From Steinernema hermaphroditum (taxonomy: Eukaryota > Nematoda > Chromadorea > Rhabditida > Steinernematidae), in assembly GCA_030435675.1 (NCBI GenBank), contig CM059621.1, forward strand, positions 16,182,001-16,246,000: a DNA stretch of 64,000 nucleotides, given 5' to 3'. Both the position numbers and the translations under genes were made by a program. Of the stretch, positions 38,573-50,780 are shown piece after piece; position 1 is the stretch's first letter; every line of letters starts with the position of its first letter. The notes below the pieces were generated by a model. It saw only the letters and a program-made list of their open reading frames with translations, was not told the DNA's origin and ran no database searches.

Positions 38573-41500
38573 TCAGATGAACTGATTCAACTGTCTATTG
38601 AAATCTTCTAAAGCTCGGTGCACTTGGTCGGGAGAGGGTCGGTTTAGAGGATCGTAATGCCAGCAGCAGTACAACACCCCGTATCTGAAAATTAGTAATT
38701 ATGCTCTGCCATGTCCGTGAATGACTCACAATTCGTCAGGACAGTTGTAGGGCTGCGCGAGACGGATACCCTTTTCCAATGCATTGGACACCTCTTCTGG
38801 CTCGATGCCATCGAAGGGTTGGGAGCCACAGCTCAACATTTCCCACATGGCGACGCCAAAGGACCACTGAAAAGCGAGATTGAAAAGGGGAAAGGAGTTC
38901 TAGAAGCGTACCACATCAGTAGCACTGTTGTAGACGTTCGTTCTGAGCGTTTCGGGCGCCATCCACTTGATGGGCCGGTTGTCGTTGTCTCCGAGACAGT
39001 GATAGTCTCCGGGGAAGAAGTCGCGACTCAGGGCGTTGTCACAGAGCTGGACGATGAGGCGATCGTTGCCAGAACGACCGGGAAGTTCGGAGACGATGCA
39101 GTTTCTCGCGGCGATGTCCCTGTGGATGATTCCGTACTTGTGGAGGTGCATGATGGCCTGAAAGGGAAACCGTGATAATGGCCAAAGACGATAGTCACAA
39201 AAATATGAAAAAGGTGCCGGTGAAAGCCGGTGCAAAATATGATTATATTGACTATGCACCTCTACCGCATACCCATAAAATCCGATGATACAGATGGCAA
39301 GCAATAAGCAGACCCAAAAATATAATTACGTATTCATATACTGATAGTGACTCTACTTAATGTATTTACCGTTTGAGCGCTCTGATTTAGCATATACAGC
39401 TCTACCGGATCATCTTAGCAACAGTTCAAAAATCATACATTATTCTGTAATATCTTAATCGAATAAGTGACAACTACAGTAGTACAAAACGCGAATGTGG
39501 CCCGGACAGTATCAACCTTTGTGGGTCACAAGGCCAAAAATCCTCCGTTCGCACGTGGTTGTACTGGATTATAAACAGTACTTATTGCCGGTCACTAGAT
39601 GTTGTTCAAATATATGGATTTTGACCCATTGGGGACGTGAGATACTTAAATAGTGTGGGACTCAAGTATCTCATAAGGCACCATTTTACGTGATATCGTC
39701 TACCCTGTTGGCTATTTACCGTTTCAGTGCACTGCTTTAGCCTTATCACTAGATGTTGTTCAAATATCAAATAGTTTGTGAACCTTTAAGATCTACAATA
39801 AAACCGAGCAAAAATAAAATACTGTTTCTGTTAAATGTTTCACATTTTATATTTACGGTAATGAAGTGGCGTATTTGAAGACTCACCTTCAGGAGTTGTT
39901 TCCCCATTGACACCAACTCATGAGTTCTCAAGGTCTGCACCACTCCATTCTTTGAACGAGTGCTCCTCGATATCGTCGACTCTTCGACTCCAATCCCACG
40001 GCATCTCAACAAGAACTTCTTCAAATTCCCGAAACCAGAGTGGCGATAGCAGAGAAGCGGGAAGTCGGTGACAGTTTCAGGTCGCGAAAAGGACCCAAAA
40101 GTGGCGGCGGCACAGACCTGCGCCAAGTTGGGATGGGGCGGAACGTGGTGGAAGACAAGTGCTTCGGCGAGGAACTTCTCGAAATGGCGTCTATCCGCGT
40201 TGGGTTTCAGCGTCTTGACGAGAACAGCTTCGTCGACAGAAGCCTGGTCTTCTTCGTCGTCAATGTCGCCGGAAGTGAGAGCGGCGTTCTGGCACCAAAT
40301 CGCCCACTTGATCTCTCCAAAAGTGCCTTCCAGCTCCACCATGGGCATCACTTGGAAGAGGTTCCTGTCTGCCGCCAATTCTAACAGGGCCTGGTTGATG
40401 TCCACCGTATTCGAAGCTCTTTCATGCACTATCGAAGCTCGCTTTCCATTGAGATAAACAGAGACCAACGATGAAGGCTTGGGCACCTCGGCGGGTGGTC
40501 CATAGCTGGGAGAAGGCGAGAGGAATGGCTGGGTCTGCGAGATGAATTGAGGCGAGTTCTTCGCATCCCTAAGAACGCAAGCTAATCTCAGTCGAGAACC
40601 ACTAAGACCTACTGGAACGGCCTTCGATCACTTGAGATGTCACTGGCTCTAGACGGCGACAGTTTTCGATTGCCTCGGAAGTAGACATAGAGGAGAGTGA
40701 TGACGACGAAGATAACGGCAGAAACAGCGCCAATGATGACGTAAAAGAGTTGATCTCCGCTAAGGAGACTGAGGCTACTGTGGTCCATCTTGAGGCCGTG
40801 TTGATCGTAGTCGTCTAGGTTACCTGAAAGAAAGGTAGATGACGATTCAGTTGGACTAGATGTCCTATTTCAAAAATTGAAGCATTATTTGATCGATTCA
40901 GATTAAAAAACGGACTCATTTTTATTAATTTTCAATTCACTTATCACATACATAAGACGCTTTCCCAGACTACATTCAACTTCCAAGGCCTGGTTCATCT
41001 CTTTTGGATTTACCCGCACTACTACGTTTGCTGATCATGTCGGCGCGTTCATTCGAAAGCTAAGTCATCACCAAACAAGTGACTAATGGTTCAGAGAGTC
41101 CATTAAGTGTCCAAATAGTAGATCGTAGACTGCCAAAATAAATTAGACTGGACTGCCATACTCCACCAAAGGCCGTAGAAGAGGATTTGATGCGGGAGTT
41201 GGGGTTTTATTTAAAAATTGGATGATGTTTAGAAAATAAGCGGGAGTGAAGAACTCTTAAGACATCAATACGTTAACCATTTGCAATAAAATCACAAAAA
41301 TTGGTTGTTTGTATAAAATCAAGACCATACAAAATTTACAAAAATGTAGTTTATTTTGATATTTTCTCAACACAGAATGCGTATTTCCTATTTTAACAAA
41401 AGCGATTAAGACGTAGCGCTTAGTCAACAAAAATTCGATGCGTGGTAATGAAAAGTTCTCCTCAAGAAGCTCATTGCTTCATCGTTTGAAAGTCAGCGCA

Positions 41501-44500
41501 AAGTAATAATCAGGTCTTTGATTTGTCTCGGTTTTTTAATTGTATAAAAATATGAGACGGACATCGAAAAAATATGTATTTTAATGATTTGTTTCATCCA
41601 CAAGTTCGATGTAATCATTCAAGGTAAAAAATGAACTAACAGTCCATCCTTATAGTCCATCCGTGACAAAAAACCTAAGTGGCCTATCTGCGATGCACGT
41701 TCAAAAGAAAATCAAAAAACGGCTTAAAACGCCGTAAAACGCCAAGAAAAAAACGGCTCTATTAGCGAATAGCGGCCAAAAGTATTTTTGGACGGCCAAA
41801 AGTATCTTTGGACGGCCAAAACTATTTTCCAACGGCCAAAAGTCGGAATAGCGGCCAAAACTATTTTCCAAAGGCCAAAAGTCGGAATAGCGGCCAAAAG
41901 TATTTTTCGACGGCCAAAAGTCGGAATAGCGGCCAAAAGTATTTTTCGACGGCCAAAAGTCGAAATAGCGGCCAAAAGTATATTTTTAAAGCCAAAAGTT
42001 TTTTATCACAATTTTCAATTTTTTTTTCACAATTTCACAAAATCAACAAATTAGTACTCATAGAGGTGGGAGGCAAATTTTTCTGTAGATGTCCCCCGCA
42101 GGTGACGCATGTCTGATTTTATAGCACCCCAAGTGGCTTCTATCCCCTGTGTGTGGACTGTCCTATCCTTTGGATTTACAAAGTTTATCCGATGGTTAAC
42201 CCATCGGCGGGTGTATTTCATCTCCAGCTCCTCTATTTTTCCATAGGCAGCCCAACCGTCCGATGTGACGATGGTTCCACGCGCACAGTTATCTCGAATT
42301 ATTGGCAGAAGCGTGCCCGCTGTTCTATCGCGCACCTCAAAAAGGCGAACCTCGCCAGTGTCTCGGTCTGACAAACCGAACACCCAGCCCGACTCTTTTC
42401 CAAGTTTCCGGCCTCTATGGTGCTTAGGCTTATAGAAATAAGACTCGTCGATTTCGACGACAACTCACTCCCCCCTAGTTGGTGATCGTACGACTGGCGC
42501 ATTGCCCAATCACGGCAAACCCACCTGAACTTATTATAAAACTCAACCAGGGTCGTAATCGCCCAGCCATGTTCGTTGTGAACATTCTCAATGCGTGTGG
42601 TAGGATTTGTGGCCCAGAAGTGGGCCATCCTGAGGATTTCGCCCACTCCCAGTCTGGACTCCGAGAAAAAAGATCCTCGGCGAACAGACTGTCGGCTTAC
42701 GGACTTCTTAGCGTTGCAGTCATTGCATCTCCACTAAATAGCCTCCAGCATGTGTGGACACAAAGACAGAAGGCCAGAAAGAAGGCCAGGCAAAGCTCTG
42801 AAGAGAGCTCCGAAGAAAGCTCGGATGAGCCCGAAGAGGAGCCCGACGAGGAGCCCGAAGAAGAGCCGGAAGAAGAACCCGAAGAGGATGACTATTGAAC
42901 AGTTACTTTTCTGTTTGTGATAAATTTTGTTGATAAAAAACTTTTGGCCGTCGAAAAATACTTTTGGCCGCTATTCCGACTTTTGGCCGTCGAAAAATAG
43001 TTTTGGCCGCTATTCCGACTTTTGGCCGTTGGAAAATAGTTTTGGCCGCTATTCCGACTTTTGGCCGTCGAAAAATACTTTTGGCCGCTATTCCGACTTT
43101 TGGCCGTCCAAAGATACTTTTGGCCGTCCAAAAATACTTTTGGCCGCTATTCGCTAATAGAGCCGAAAAAACACCCCACTCTGACAAAGCAGGGACATCG
43201 TAGTAGAACTACAGTCAGCTTGTCTTCCTTTTCGGCGAATTAACGCCACAACTTGATTGATTGATTGACTTTTACTCGGTGAGCATCCATTCAAAGTTCA
43301 AAAATGAACTAACTACGAACTAACAAAATTAACATCCTTATAGTCCATCCGTGACGGAAAAAACTCAATCCCTTCTTGTTAGAGTGTGGAATGTTTCATT
43401 GAACAAAAATATAACGACAACAATCGCGATTTGAGAAAATTGTCTTGATCGTTCATTGGCAAAAATCTTATGTTGAGTTGCCTCGTCTTATCACTTTATT
43501 CTAATTAGTCATTGTATAGATACAATATAAATTGATAGTGACTTGCAGATTTGGCAGATTTGGAACAAAAATTGAAAAATTGGTTGCAAATCAACACTTA
43601 CCTCCAAGACGGCGACCGTCTCTCGACGTGCAGATCTTCTCCTGTTTCAGCGTCAAATAAGTGGGATGCCTTTCCGAAGGCCACGAGATATTGACGTGGA
43701 GAAAGATGCCGAACTGGCCAGCTCGACTTCCGGCGCACCGATATTCAACGATAAATGCTAAAATAGAATAAATAAACGTTTTATCTTGATAGATTCTCTG
43801 TGGTATTGCAAAAATTTTGTACAAATAAACCACACAATACGAATTTCGCGCAAGAGGATTAGTTAAAAAAATGGTTACACGTATACAAGCGTTACATGGT
43901 TCCCTGTTTGAATGACAGTAGCGCAAAAATACTGCATCCTGTCAAGAGTTCTCAGTGTATAAAAAGCTCAGTCTTGTTAGAACTGAAAATCGTAAACTTC
44001 GTATTACTATCCTGGTTATCCGAGCTGGTGGCGATATCCCGATCAAGCTTGCCTCCGAACATCAAGCTGTTAGTCTCGATAACCATAGACAAGTGAGAAT
44101 GGGGAAGGAAGACAAAACGAATGAAACAGTCTCGTCTCAAAGAGCTGGTACCTGTTATAAATCGCTCTGGTTTCGTTTTGCGAAAAGAGACGTCTACATA
44201 GAGTCATTCGATAGCGGTCATGCTCATTTTTCAGTCCATATGCGCGAAAAGTTTCAGTACAATTTGGAGACATCTTATAAGACATTGAGAAGATAAACAG
44301 GCTTCTAAGGGGAGATAAACACAAAACTGAAACTATGCACAAGAAGTTATGTTGGAATTCCCACTGAGGATAACGTACAAGAGGGAGCTTCCACATAGGA
44401 TCGAAGATAACCGGCCATGGGAGCACGATCTTCCCGTATTTTCAAATTTTGAAACTCACCCATGTGTTGCAATATTCAAAACTATACAAGAAGTCAGCCT

Positions 44501-46393
44501 AACTGTCTTCTATTTGCGTTTAATTGCCATTCGTGGACATCTCACAAGAAGTTAACCGAAATGAGGAATGAGGAAGCTCAGCTCCAACAGACCACCCACC
44601 TGCCTCAAAAATGCTGTGCACAGCACGGAATATTTTACAAACACCGATCAGATGTGAATCGCTAATTATGATTAATTCTTTCATCATCTTTCCAAGAAGA
44701 TCTTCGGATATCGCATCTGACATGGCAACTGTCCTCCAAAATTCCAATAGCAATGATATCCAATATTCTGCCCCATTCTTCCATTATGTGACCAATCCTT
44801 CCGTTTCTCTCTACCATCTGTTTCCTTCGTGTTACAACATACTTTTCTAACGATTAAATCTTGTTTAAGTCAGTTTTTGAACGATGAGCAGTCCACCGGT
44901 CAAAAACTACCAATCTGGTTGAGGGGCCGGGCCGTCAATCATAATTTAAAAAATGTGCTTCAAGAATATGCAAAAATGCGTATCCAAAATCCACCTTGGC
45001 GAAGACGGGCAATCACGACGTATAATTTTTTGAAATTTCCATATCGTAAGCATAGTCAATGACATATATGACAACTTACTTTCCGGTTTCGTCGGCATGT
45101 AGCCGTTCGGTTGGATTCTGATGACAGGCAGAACGTTGACATCGCTGGCCACAGCCCGGAGAGCATACGGTATCTAAATTATAAACGGTTGTCACACGAA
45201 AGCGCAAAAATACTTTATGCAGTTCTACTACGTAACATCAGTTTTCTCTTTCGATGTCTAACTCAATGTCAGTAGTTAACTTAAGTTGCATAGAATAAGG
45301 ATTCGCAAAAATTCAGGCACACCAAAAAAATCCAAAATTCATTCAAAAGCAAATGCGATTTACTCTTCATTCACTTTGCACTTACGGGTTTGTCGCTGAC
45401 TTCAGTGTACCACGAAAACATGACTTGATTGATGTTCGCGTCGACGCGATATGGAAATTTGGTCGAGTAGTTGTTAACCACGCCGTGCTCCAGGTAGTTC
45501 ATTTCGGCCACGATTCCTGGAATGGGATGCATAGAAGTTCACTAAAGGCGACAAAAATGATTCTGAACGGAGGCTCGCAAAAATCAAAATAGCTTGTAAT
45601 TTTTTTTACTAAACTTAGCATTTTCCGTAACCAAGCAAACACAGTCGTCGTTGACGCTTCCGAGCTCGAGAATCACTTTGCTCCGGAGCCAATCCGTGCT
45701 CCAAAACTTAACAGCTTGCCTTCTACAGATCCACACTTATCTAATGTTGTACGATATTGCGTCACAAAAACAAAGTACCTCTGATAGTACAGATCTTTAC
45801 ATTTCTCATGGCCAAATCAATTATACAAGATCAGACATCAGAACAAAAATTTAAATTCCGAACCGATGTCCTTTCTAGAAAAGCTAGGGCTCAGGTGCCC
45901 AGATTGCTTGGCTCTCTATCCAACCCGAATCGTAACCTCAGCAGCCGTCGTCGTTGTTACTGTATTCCAGAAATTTGCCACCCAACTATCTCACAGTCGA
46001 GATATAAATGAATTTTGCATAATCCTTGTTCTCTATGTCTAATGTTGGACAATGGGAGGTGGCACTTAGACATATGCTTGTATTCAGTGAATGTACTTGT
46101 ACCCGAATGTCAAGCACTTAAAGGCTTCTAATTGAATAAAGATTAAAAAGAAATCATCATAAGGTATTTATCTAAAATGGTTTTTAATCATTTTGCCAAA
46201 AATTTGTTATTCGACTATCTCACAGTCGAAATAAACATGAATTTTGCATACCACCTTTATGTCTACCATTCATCTAATGCGAAGCTGAAATTAAGCACTT
46301 ACCAAGAGTACGATTCATTTCAGCCTTCGTTATGTAGAGATTCACCTTAGCGTCGGCTAAGGCGAAGACACACAGCAACGCGAGAAGCAGCAT
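38573..46393 (-). CDS. lin-18: LIN-18/RYK Wnt co-receptor (WIF domain + pseudokinase)
   Basis: Nine exons (46393-46303, 45516-45386, 45173-45080, 43757-43602, 40823-40613, 40568-39887, 39157-38912, 38866-38730, 38684-38573) join in frame to 619 residues; RYK proteins are about 580-610. Signal peptide (MLLLALLCVFALADA), WIF domain from about 17 to 150 (VNLYITKAEMNRTLG), TM segment about 183-206, then a kinase-like domain: EGTFGEI (308-314), Lys346 in VLVKTLK, HRDIAARN (467-474), and DNA in place of DFG (495-497), the RYK hallmark of a pseudokinase. WMAPETL and WSFGVAMWEML follow. AATAAA lies about 55 nt after the stop. Several introns are long (up to 2.8 kb), unlike neighbouring genes, and carry transposons. 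It acts at the cell surface in Wnt reception and cell polarity in C. elegans. Confidence 0.95.
39360..39770. repeat. Short local duplications in LIN-18 intron 6
   Basis: 'cactagatgttgttcaaata' occurs at 39594 and 39749, and 'tatttaccgttt.ag.gc.ctg' at 39362 and 39713. Non-coding. Confidence 0.7.
41754..43165 (-). mobile_element. Merlin-like DNA transposon with tandem-repeat terminal arms
   Basis: 1412-bp element in LIN-18 intron 4. The ends 'cggctctattagcgaatagc' and its mirror (ending 43165) are followed inward by about 230-bp subterminal arrays of a 39-bp unit ('agcggccaaaagtatttttc' plus 'gacggccaaaagtcggaat'), in inverted orientation at the two ends. Unit variants occur in a different order in each arm. 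Flanks are A-runs, so the target duplication cannot be read. The interior encodes a Merlin/IS1595-type transposase on the minus strand. Confidence 0.85.
42051..42733 (-). pseudogene. Merlin (IS1595/ISXO2-type DDE) transposase, frameshifted
   Basis: Minus-strand reading begins after an atttag acceptor at 42734 with WRCNDCNAKKSVSR (zinc-ribbon-like) and continues through ILRMAHFWATNPTTRIENV and FRWVCRDWAMRQ. It then needs a frame change near a G6 run (about 42470-42478) to reach VEIDESYFYKPKHHRGRK (first Asp), VTSDGWAAYG (second Asp) and IEATWGAIKSDMRHLRG (Glu). The DDE residues are intact but split between frames. A GTGAGT there could be a donor, though no acceptor that restores the frame is evident. 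The first exon is not identified. Confidence 0.8.
45975..46270. repeat. Tandem duplication in LIN-18 intron 1
   Basis: 'ctatctcacagtcga.ata', 'aatgaattttgcata' and 'tatgtcta' recur at 45980-46040 and 46215-46267 with few changes. Confidence 0.75.
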
Positions 46394-47123
46394 ATCGATT
46401 ACTGGCCGCTCTTCGCTATAAACATGTAACAACTCGCTTTGTCCGCCTGAAATGAGGAAGACAATAAACAAACGGAAAAGTCATTTGCGCGTCACACGGC
46501 CCGTCGCGACAAAACACGCGCTTGTTTATCGGCGATAAGACGCGGGATAACAATGTGGGAAAAATGAAAAAATGTGGTTTAGGGGCGGATGCTAAGGTCA
46601 AAGAGATTACGGATTGGTAGGTGCGGATTCAGGATTATAAGTACATAAAATGAGATGGAATCTCGTTTACCACGTATGTCAAGTTCTTGAAACACTTGTT
46701 GATGTGCGCATGGCGAAGAATCGACTGGCGAAAATGACAATATGTCCACCGCATAAGCAGCGTTGTCGTCAGGGTTTTTCCACTTTGGATTCAGGTGTAT
46801 TGCATATGAGTCTGTGAAGATGGTCGCTTGATGGCTGTGGTGTATAGCCTAACTGAATATCACGCATTTCAAAACATGTTTTTCTCAATGTTCATATAGT
46901 GTTTATAACTTTTCGACGCTGTGGATTAAAATAATGTTAATCTTTCTTAGAACGAGCGTTTTCTTCTAAACAATCCAACAAATGCTCCTCTGGAAATCAT
47001 GCTAAGAACGAATGTTCCCACGTACTTGAGCGCAGAGATCGAAATTGTATCGAGTAGTGGTAAGCATTAGTGGTGCATGAAAAAAACTCAAAAATGCCAC
47101 CCAAAGGGAACTCATGTGTGTAA
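46394..47123. other. LIN-18 5' flank
   Basis: No gene. A minus-strand 'ctcatttcag' at 46447-46456 could be the trans-splice acceptor for LIN-18, 53 nt upstream of its ATG. The rest is AT-rich; 46960-47000 resembles the repeat unit at 47790 and 48600. Confidence 0.4.
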
Positions 47124-47231
47124 CGATATGCTGCTTCTCGCGTTGCTGTGTGTCTTCGCCTTAGCCGACGCTAAGGTGAATCTCTACATAACGAAGGCTG
47201 AAATGAATCGTACTCTTGGTAAGTGCTTAAC
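47124..47231 (+). pseudogene. Inverted perfect copy of LIN-18 exon 1
   Basis: From 'cgat' just before the ATG (47128-47130) through the 91-nt exon, its GTAAGT donor and on to 'gtgcttaa', this is identical to the reverse complement of 46291-46397, about 107 bp without a mismatch. Sequence on either side is unrelated. It encodes the signal peptide and start of the WIF domain but points away from the rest of the gene. It may be a non-functional duplicate, an alternative first exon usable after inversion, or an assembly artefact next to the long (TG)n tract. Confidence 0.9.
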
Positions 47232-47310
47232 TAAACTTAACTAAACCCATCTCACTCGAAAGTGGTACCGTGATTCATCCATCCTTCTCTTAAATCTTCA
47301 GCCATATCCC

Positions 47311-47610
<300 letters not shown>

Positions 47611-47789
47611 TTTTCCGTGAGCACGGGGAAAACACCCACACAAAGGATAACCCGTGCCGGCTAGACAAACTCCCAAAAATATAAACTGTAAATAACAGGA
47701 GGTCGAAAAGAAGAAAGTATTAAAAATCTTCGGGACAGACATATGGGAATTAAAAATATGTTCATTTTTCTGAGTGACGCCTTTTCCGA

Positions 47790-48145
47790 AGCAACCTTCA
47801 AACAAAGTCTTCTCTGATGGAAAGCTGAGAGTCGTTCGAGGAAGGACGAGTCAAAGCATATGTTCGTTTTTTTGGGGAACAACAATTTCGGTCAAAAATG
47901 TTATTGAACGGGTTAGTGTATGGCAAACGCTATGGTATGGTATATAGGTTCTATGGTATTTCCCGTTGAAAGGACGTCGGATTTTCAAGAGGTATGAACT
48001 TCTGACTACAAAAATCAGAACTTCATATGAGTGCCACTGAAACGAAGCTTCGAATGCCGAACGGCCAGCGCCGCCAATCGAATCGAAAATGGCTCCTTCT
48101 AACAATTTGAACAACTTTTTGAATAACATCCGAAACATCTCTCCG
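47790..48145. repeat. Repeat unit R3, copy 1 (uninterrupted site)
   Basis: Contains 'caaaaatgttattga' (47894), 'tatggtatt.cc.gtt', 'gattttcaagaggtatg' (47982), then 'cgccgccaatcgaatcgaaa' and 'atggctccttctaacaattt'. Matches copies at 48600-49760 and 50420-50530, and a fragment at 50745. It serves as the empty site for the fold-back insertion in copy 2. Confidence 0.75.
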
Positions 48146-48319
48146 AATCAGGCGAGATGGCTAAGGCCCATTTATACTCTGCGCGACACAAACCGACCTT
48201 TTGGTGTCGCTTAGCTTGTCTACGTGTGACTATTTACGCAAAACCAAATAAAACTGCACAGTCATGATGCTATATGATCGGGCTATCAAACCATCAAAAG
48301 AAAAATTTTTTGGGACATA

Positions 48320-48424
48320 CCATGTAGGTTAACTTAACTGTCGCTTAGCTTCAACTTGACTGTCGCGCAGCGACGCGACACAGCTCAACTTGAAGCTAAG
48401 CGGCAGTTAAGTTAACCTACATGG
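48320..48424. repeat. 105-bp fold-back hairpin
   Basis: 'ccatgtaggttaacttaac' is mirrored by 'gttaagttaacctacatgg', and the arms continue through 'cgcttagcttcaacttga', pairing about 40 bp with one or two mismatches around a GC-rich loop. A short hairpin MITE or structured RNA are possible; no target duplication seen. Confidence 0.8.
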
Positions 48425-48599
48425 CATCTTACTTGCTGGGTAAACTACTTACCAAAGAAGCGGACAGATATCATTCAACTTCTTTTTGTTTTCCACTTCA
48501 GAGTTGGTTGTTGTCGTCAAATTTGTTAACTTGTTTATAAATCGAGAGCTTCTCTAGGGCGGTGGGAACTTAAATTATGTTAATCTTTCCAAGAAATGA

Positions 48600-49760
48600 C
48601 GTCTTTTTCTAAACAACTTTCAAACTAAGTCTGCCACATCCGTGATGGCAAACCGAGGGATGTTCTGGGGTCGTTTTTCGTGAATAATGGCCGCTTTACT
48701 ATCAAAAATGTTATTGAAGTGGGTTGTCAAACGCTACGTTTTATGGTATTCTCTGTTAGAATTACACCAGGGGCCGATTTCACAAAGCGCAAACGCAAAC
48801 GCAATTCGCAATTGCGACGCAATTTTCGATTTCACAAAACGCAATTGCGTAAAAACACAATTTTCGGTTTCACAAAACGCAATTACGCAAACGCAAAACG
48901 CAATTGCGTCGCAATTCAGTGACATGCCTCCGAGCATGTCACTTTCGAACGCAATTGTAGAATTTGACCGAGAATTAGCTGTTTTTTCGTGCTTTATCAA
49001 TGTGTCTACCACTTTCTGACTGCCACTGGATATTTACCTTGAAAAGTGTTTGGGCGTTCGTGGCGGGACCAGGGGTGGGTCGCAGATTAACCTACCCACA
49101 CCAAAAACCGGCAAAGTTGGCATAAATCATCCTTCTGTGGTGATCCACAGCTTAACCGAACGTGCGAACTTTCCTAATTATGACCTGCTGTAGGCAGGTC
49201 GAACCTACGAAATTTACTAACAAATTAGCAAAGGCTTAAAATCTTCTCAAAATCAGTTTGCCAAGGTCTCCCAAATTGGTACGAACATGCGACATTTACC
49301 TAATTGTGGCCCGTTCCTAACATCGGCTTACTATATGTCGGAGTAATTCAACAACAAAAGAAGTGATGTGCTAGCTGCTCAGCGACAAAGAAGAACATGT
49401 GCTCCCAAAGACAGAAGGATCGGTAGTCATTGAACATGCAACGCAATTGCGATTTACGTTTGCGACGCAATTGCGAATTGCGTTTGCGTTTGCGACACAA
49501 TTGTACAACGCAAACGCAAATTTGCGTTTGAGACACAATTGCGAATTGCGAATTGCGTTTGCGTTTGTGTCTCGAAACGCAAACGCAAATTTGCGTTTGC
49601 GACGCAATTGCGTCATTTGCGTTTGTAATTGCGTTTGCGTCGCAATTGCGAATTGCGTTTGCGTTTGCGCTTTGTGAAATCGGCCCCAGATTTTCAAGAG
49701 GTATGTGTAGAACTTTATATGAATGCCGCTGGAACGAGGCTTCGAATGCCAACGGATGTC
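48600..49760. repeat. Repeat unit R3, copy 2 (split by a fold-back element)
   Basis: 'caaaaatgttattgaagtgg' to 'gttagaattacacc' on the left and 'agattttcaagaggtatg' onward on the right align to copy 1, interrupted by 48770-49687. Confidence 0.75.
48770..49687. mobile_element. Fold-back element with GCAATTGCG-repeat arms
   Basis: Ends 'ggggccgatttcacaaagcg' and its mirror 'cgctttgtgaaatcggcccc' frame arms made of short repeated words (cgcaaacg, gcaattgcg, gcgacgcaa), left arm about 48770-48960 and right arm about 49437-49687. The central part is unrelated and non-coding. Comparison with the uninterrupted copy 1 (47960-48000) places the insertion between 'ttacacc' and 'agattttcaag'. No transposase. 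Confidence 0.85.
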
Positions 49761-50410
49761 ATACGGCAAAAGTTCGATGTGAATGGAGATTACTGAGAAA
49801 TGTAAATGTGGAAAGAATAAAGACAGAAGGAGCAAAAGTCGAAGCTATACAGTGCGATGAGAGAGGCAACAACCAAAATTTTCGAAACCAACAATTAAAT
49901 TTAATCTCTAACCGACCAAGTGAAAAATAAAAAAGAACGGTTTCCGCTTACCGTATGGCGTCAGAATACAAATAGTTGAGCTTATCGTAGGCTTTGTAGT
50001 CGTCTACAAATTGCAAAAATTAATGAGTTTAGTGGAAATACAATGATAGACAGTACCATTAGACCGACTTGATAGAGACTAAAATTCACGAAACCTTTAA
50101 AATGAAGTAAAATGAAGATTTTCCATCGACCATCTCCGTCCCCCCCCCCATTTAAAAAGAGTGAAGAATAGGAAAGGAAAACAGCTTCCCCTGTACAAAT
50201 GCTGTCTATTGCAGTATGATTAAACTGACTGAGAAGTATAGATTTTGAGTGCTTGATAAAGCCAAAAATCACCAGAAATATGAAAAATTTCCCACTCACC
50301 ATGTGAATAGTGTGAAAACATAGAAGATTCATTGCTGCCCACCAAATGTTGTCAGTATAGAAATTGTTACATTTAGCGCTTAGGAATCGAATGCTATATT
50401 TGATTACAAA
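49761..50410. other. No gene seen
   Basis: AT-rich, with a C10 run near 50142-50151. No exon support. Confidence 0.45.
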
Positions 50411-50780
50411 AATAAATGCCGAATCAAGTTTCGAAGCCAGCGCCGCCAGTCGAATCCAAAATGGCTCCTTCTAACAATTTCAACAACTTTCTGAATAACC
50501 TCTGAACCTCCATTTTTAAACAGATGCGAGCTTCGAAGCTCACCCTGTGCACCAAACGTCCCATGTGAAAATAGTGCTTCTTTGCTCCCTACCAAGTGCT
50601 GTCAGGATAGAAATTGTTTCTGTTGCTGGCATAGTTGTTGCGTCCAAAAATTAATTAATTTAGTGGAAATGCACACATTGACACGTGAACTATTGGCTTC
50701 GCTTGGACTACTTCGACATAGTAAAGCCAAAAATTCGCTGCAATTCCGAAGCCGCCAGTCGAATCGAAAATGGCTCCCCA
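50411..50780. repeat. Repeat unit R3, copies 3 and 4 (partial)
   Basis: 'agcgccgccagtcgaatcc', 'atggctccttctaacaattt' and 'ctgaataacctctgaac' (50438-50510), and 'gccgccagtcgaatcgaaaa' (50750). Partial matches to 48070. Confidence 0.7.

Noticed and set aside
41724..42116. Repetitive Lys/Ser-rich frames at 41.7-42.1 and 42.9-43.2 kb
   Set aside because: Translations of the 39-bp terminal arrays of the Merlin-like element.
42479..42898. Plus-strand frame ending in a Glu/Asp-Pro-rich tail
   Set aside because: Antisense to the Merlin transposase; the acidic tail is a translation of a simple GAAGAG repeat inside the transposon.
48140..48175. tRNA-like start (ggcgagatggctaagg)
   Set aside because: Resembles the 5' part of a Ser/Leu tRNA but no T-arm or acceptor 3' half follows.
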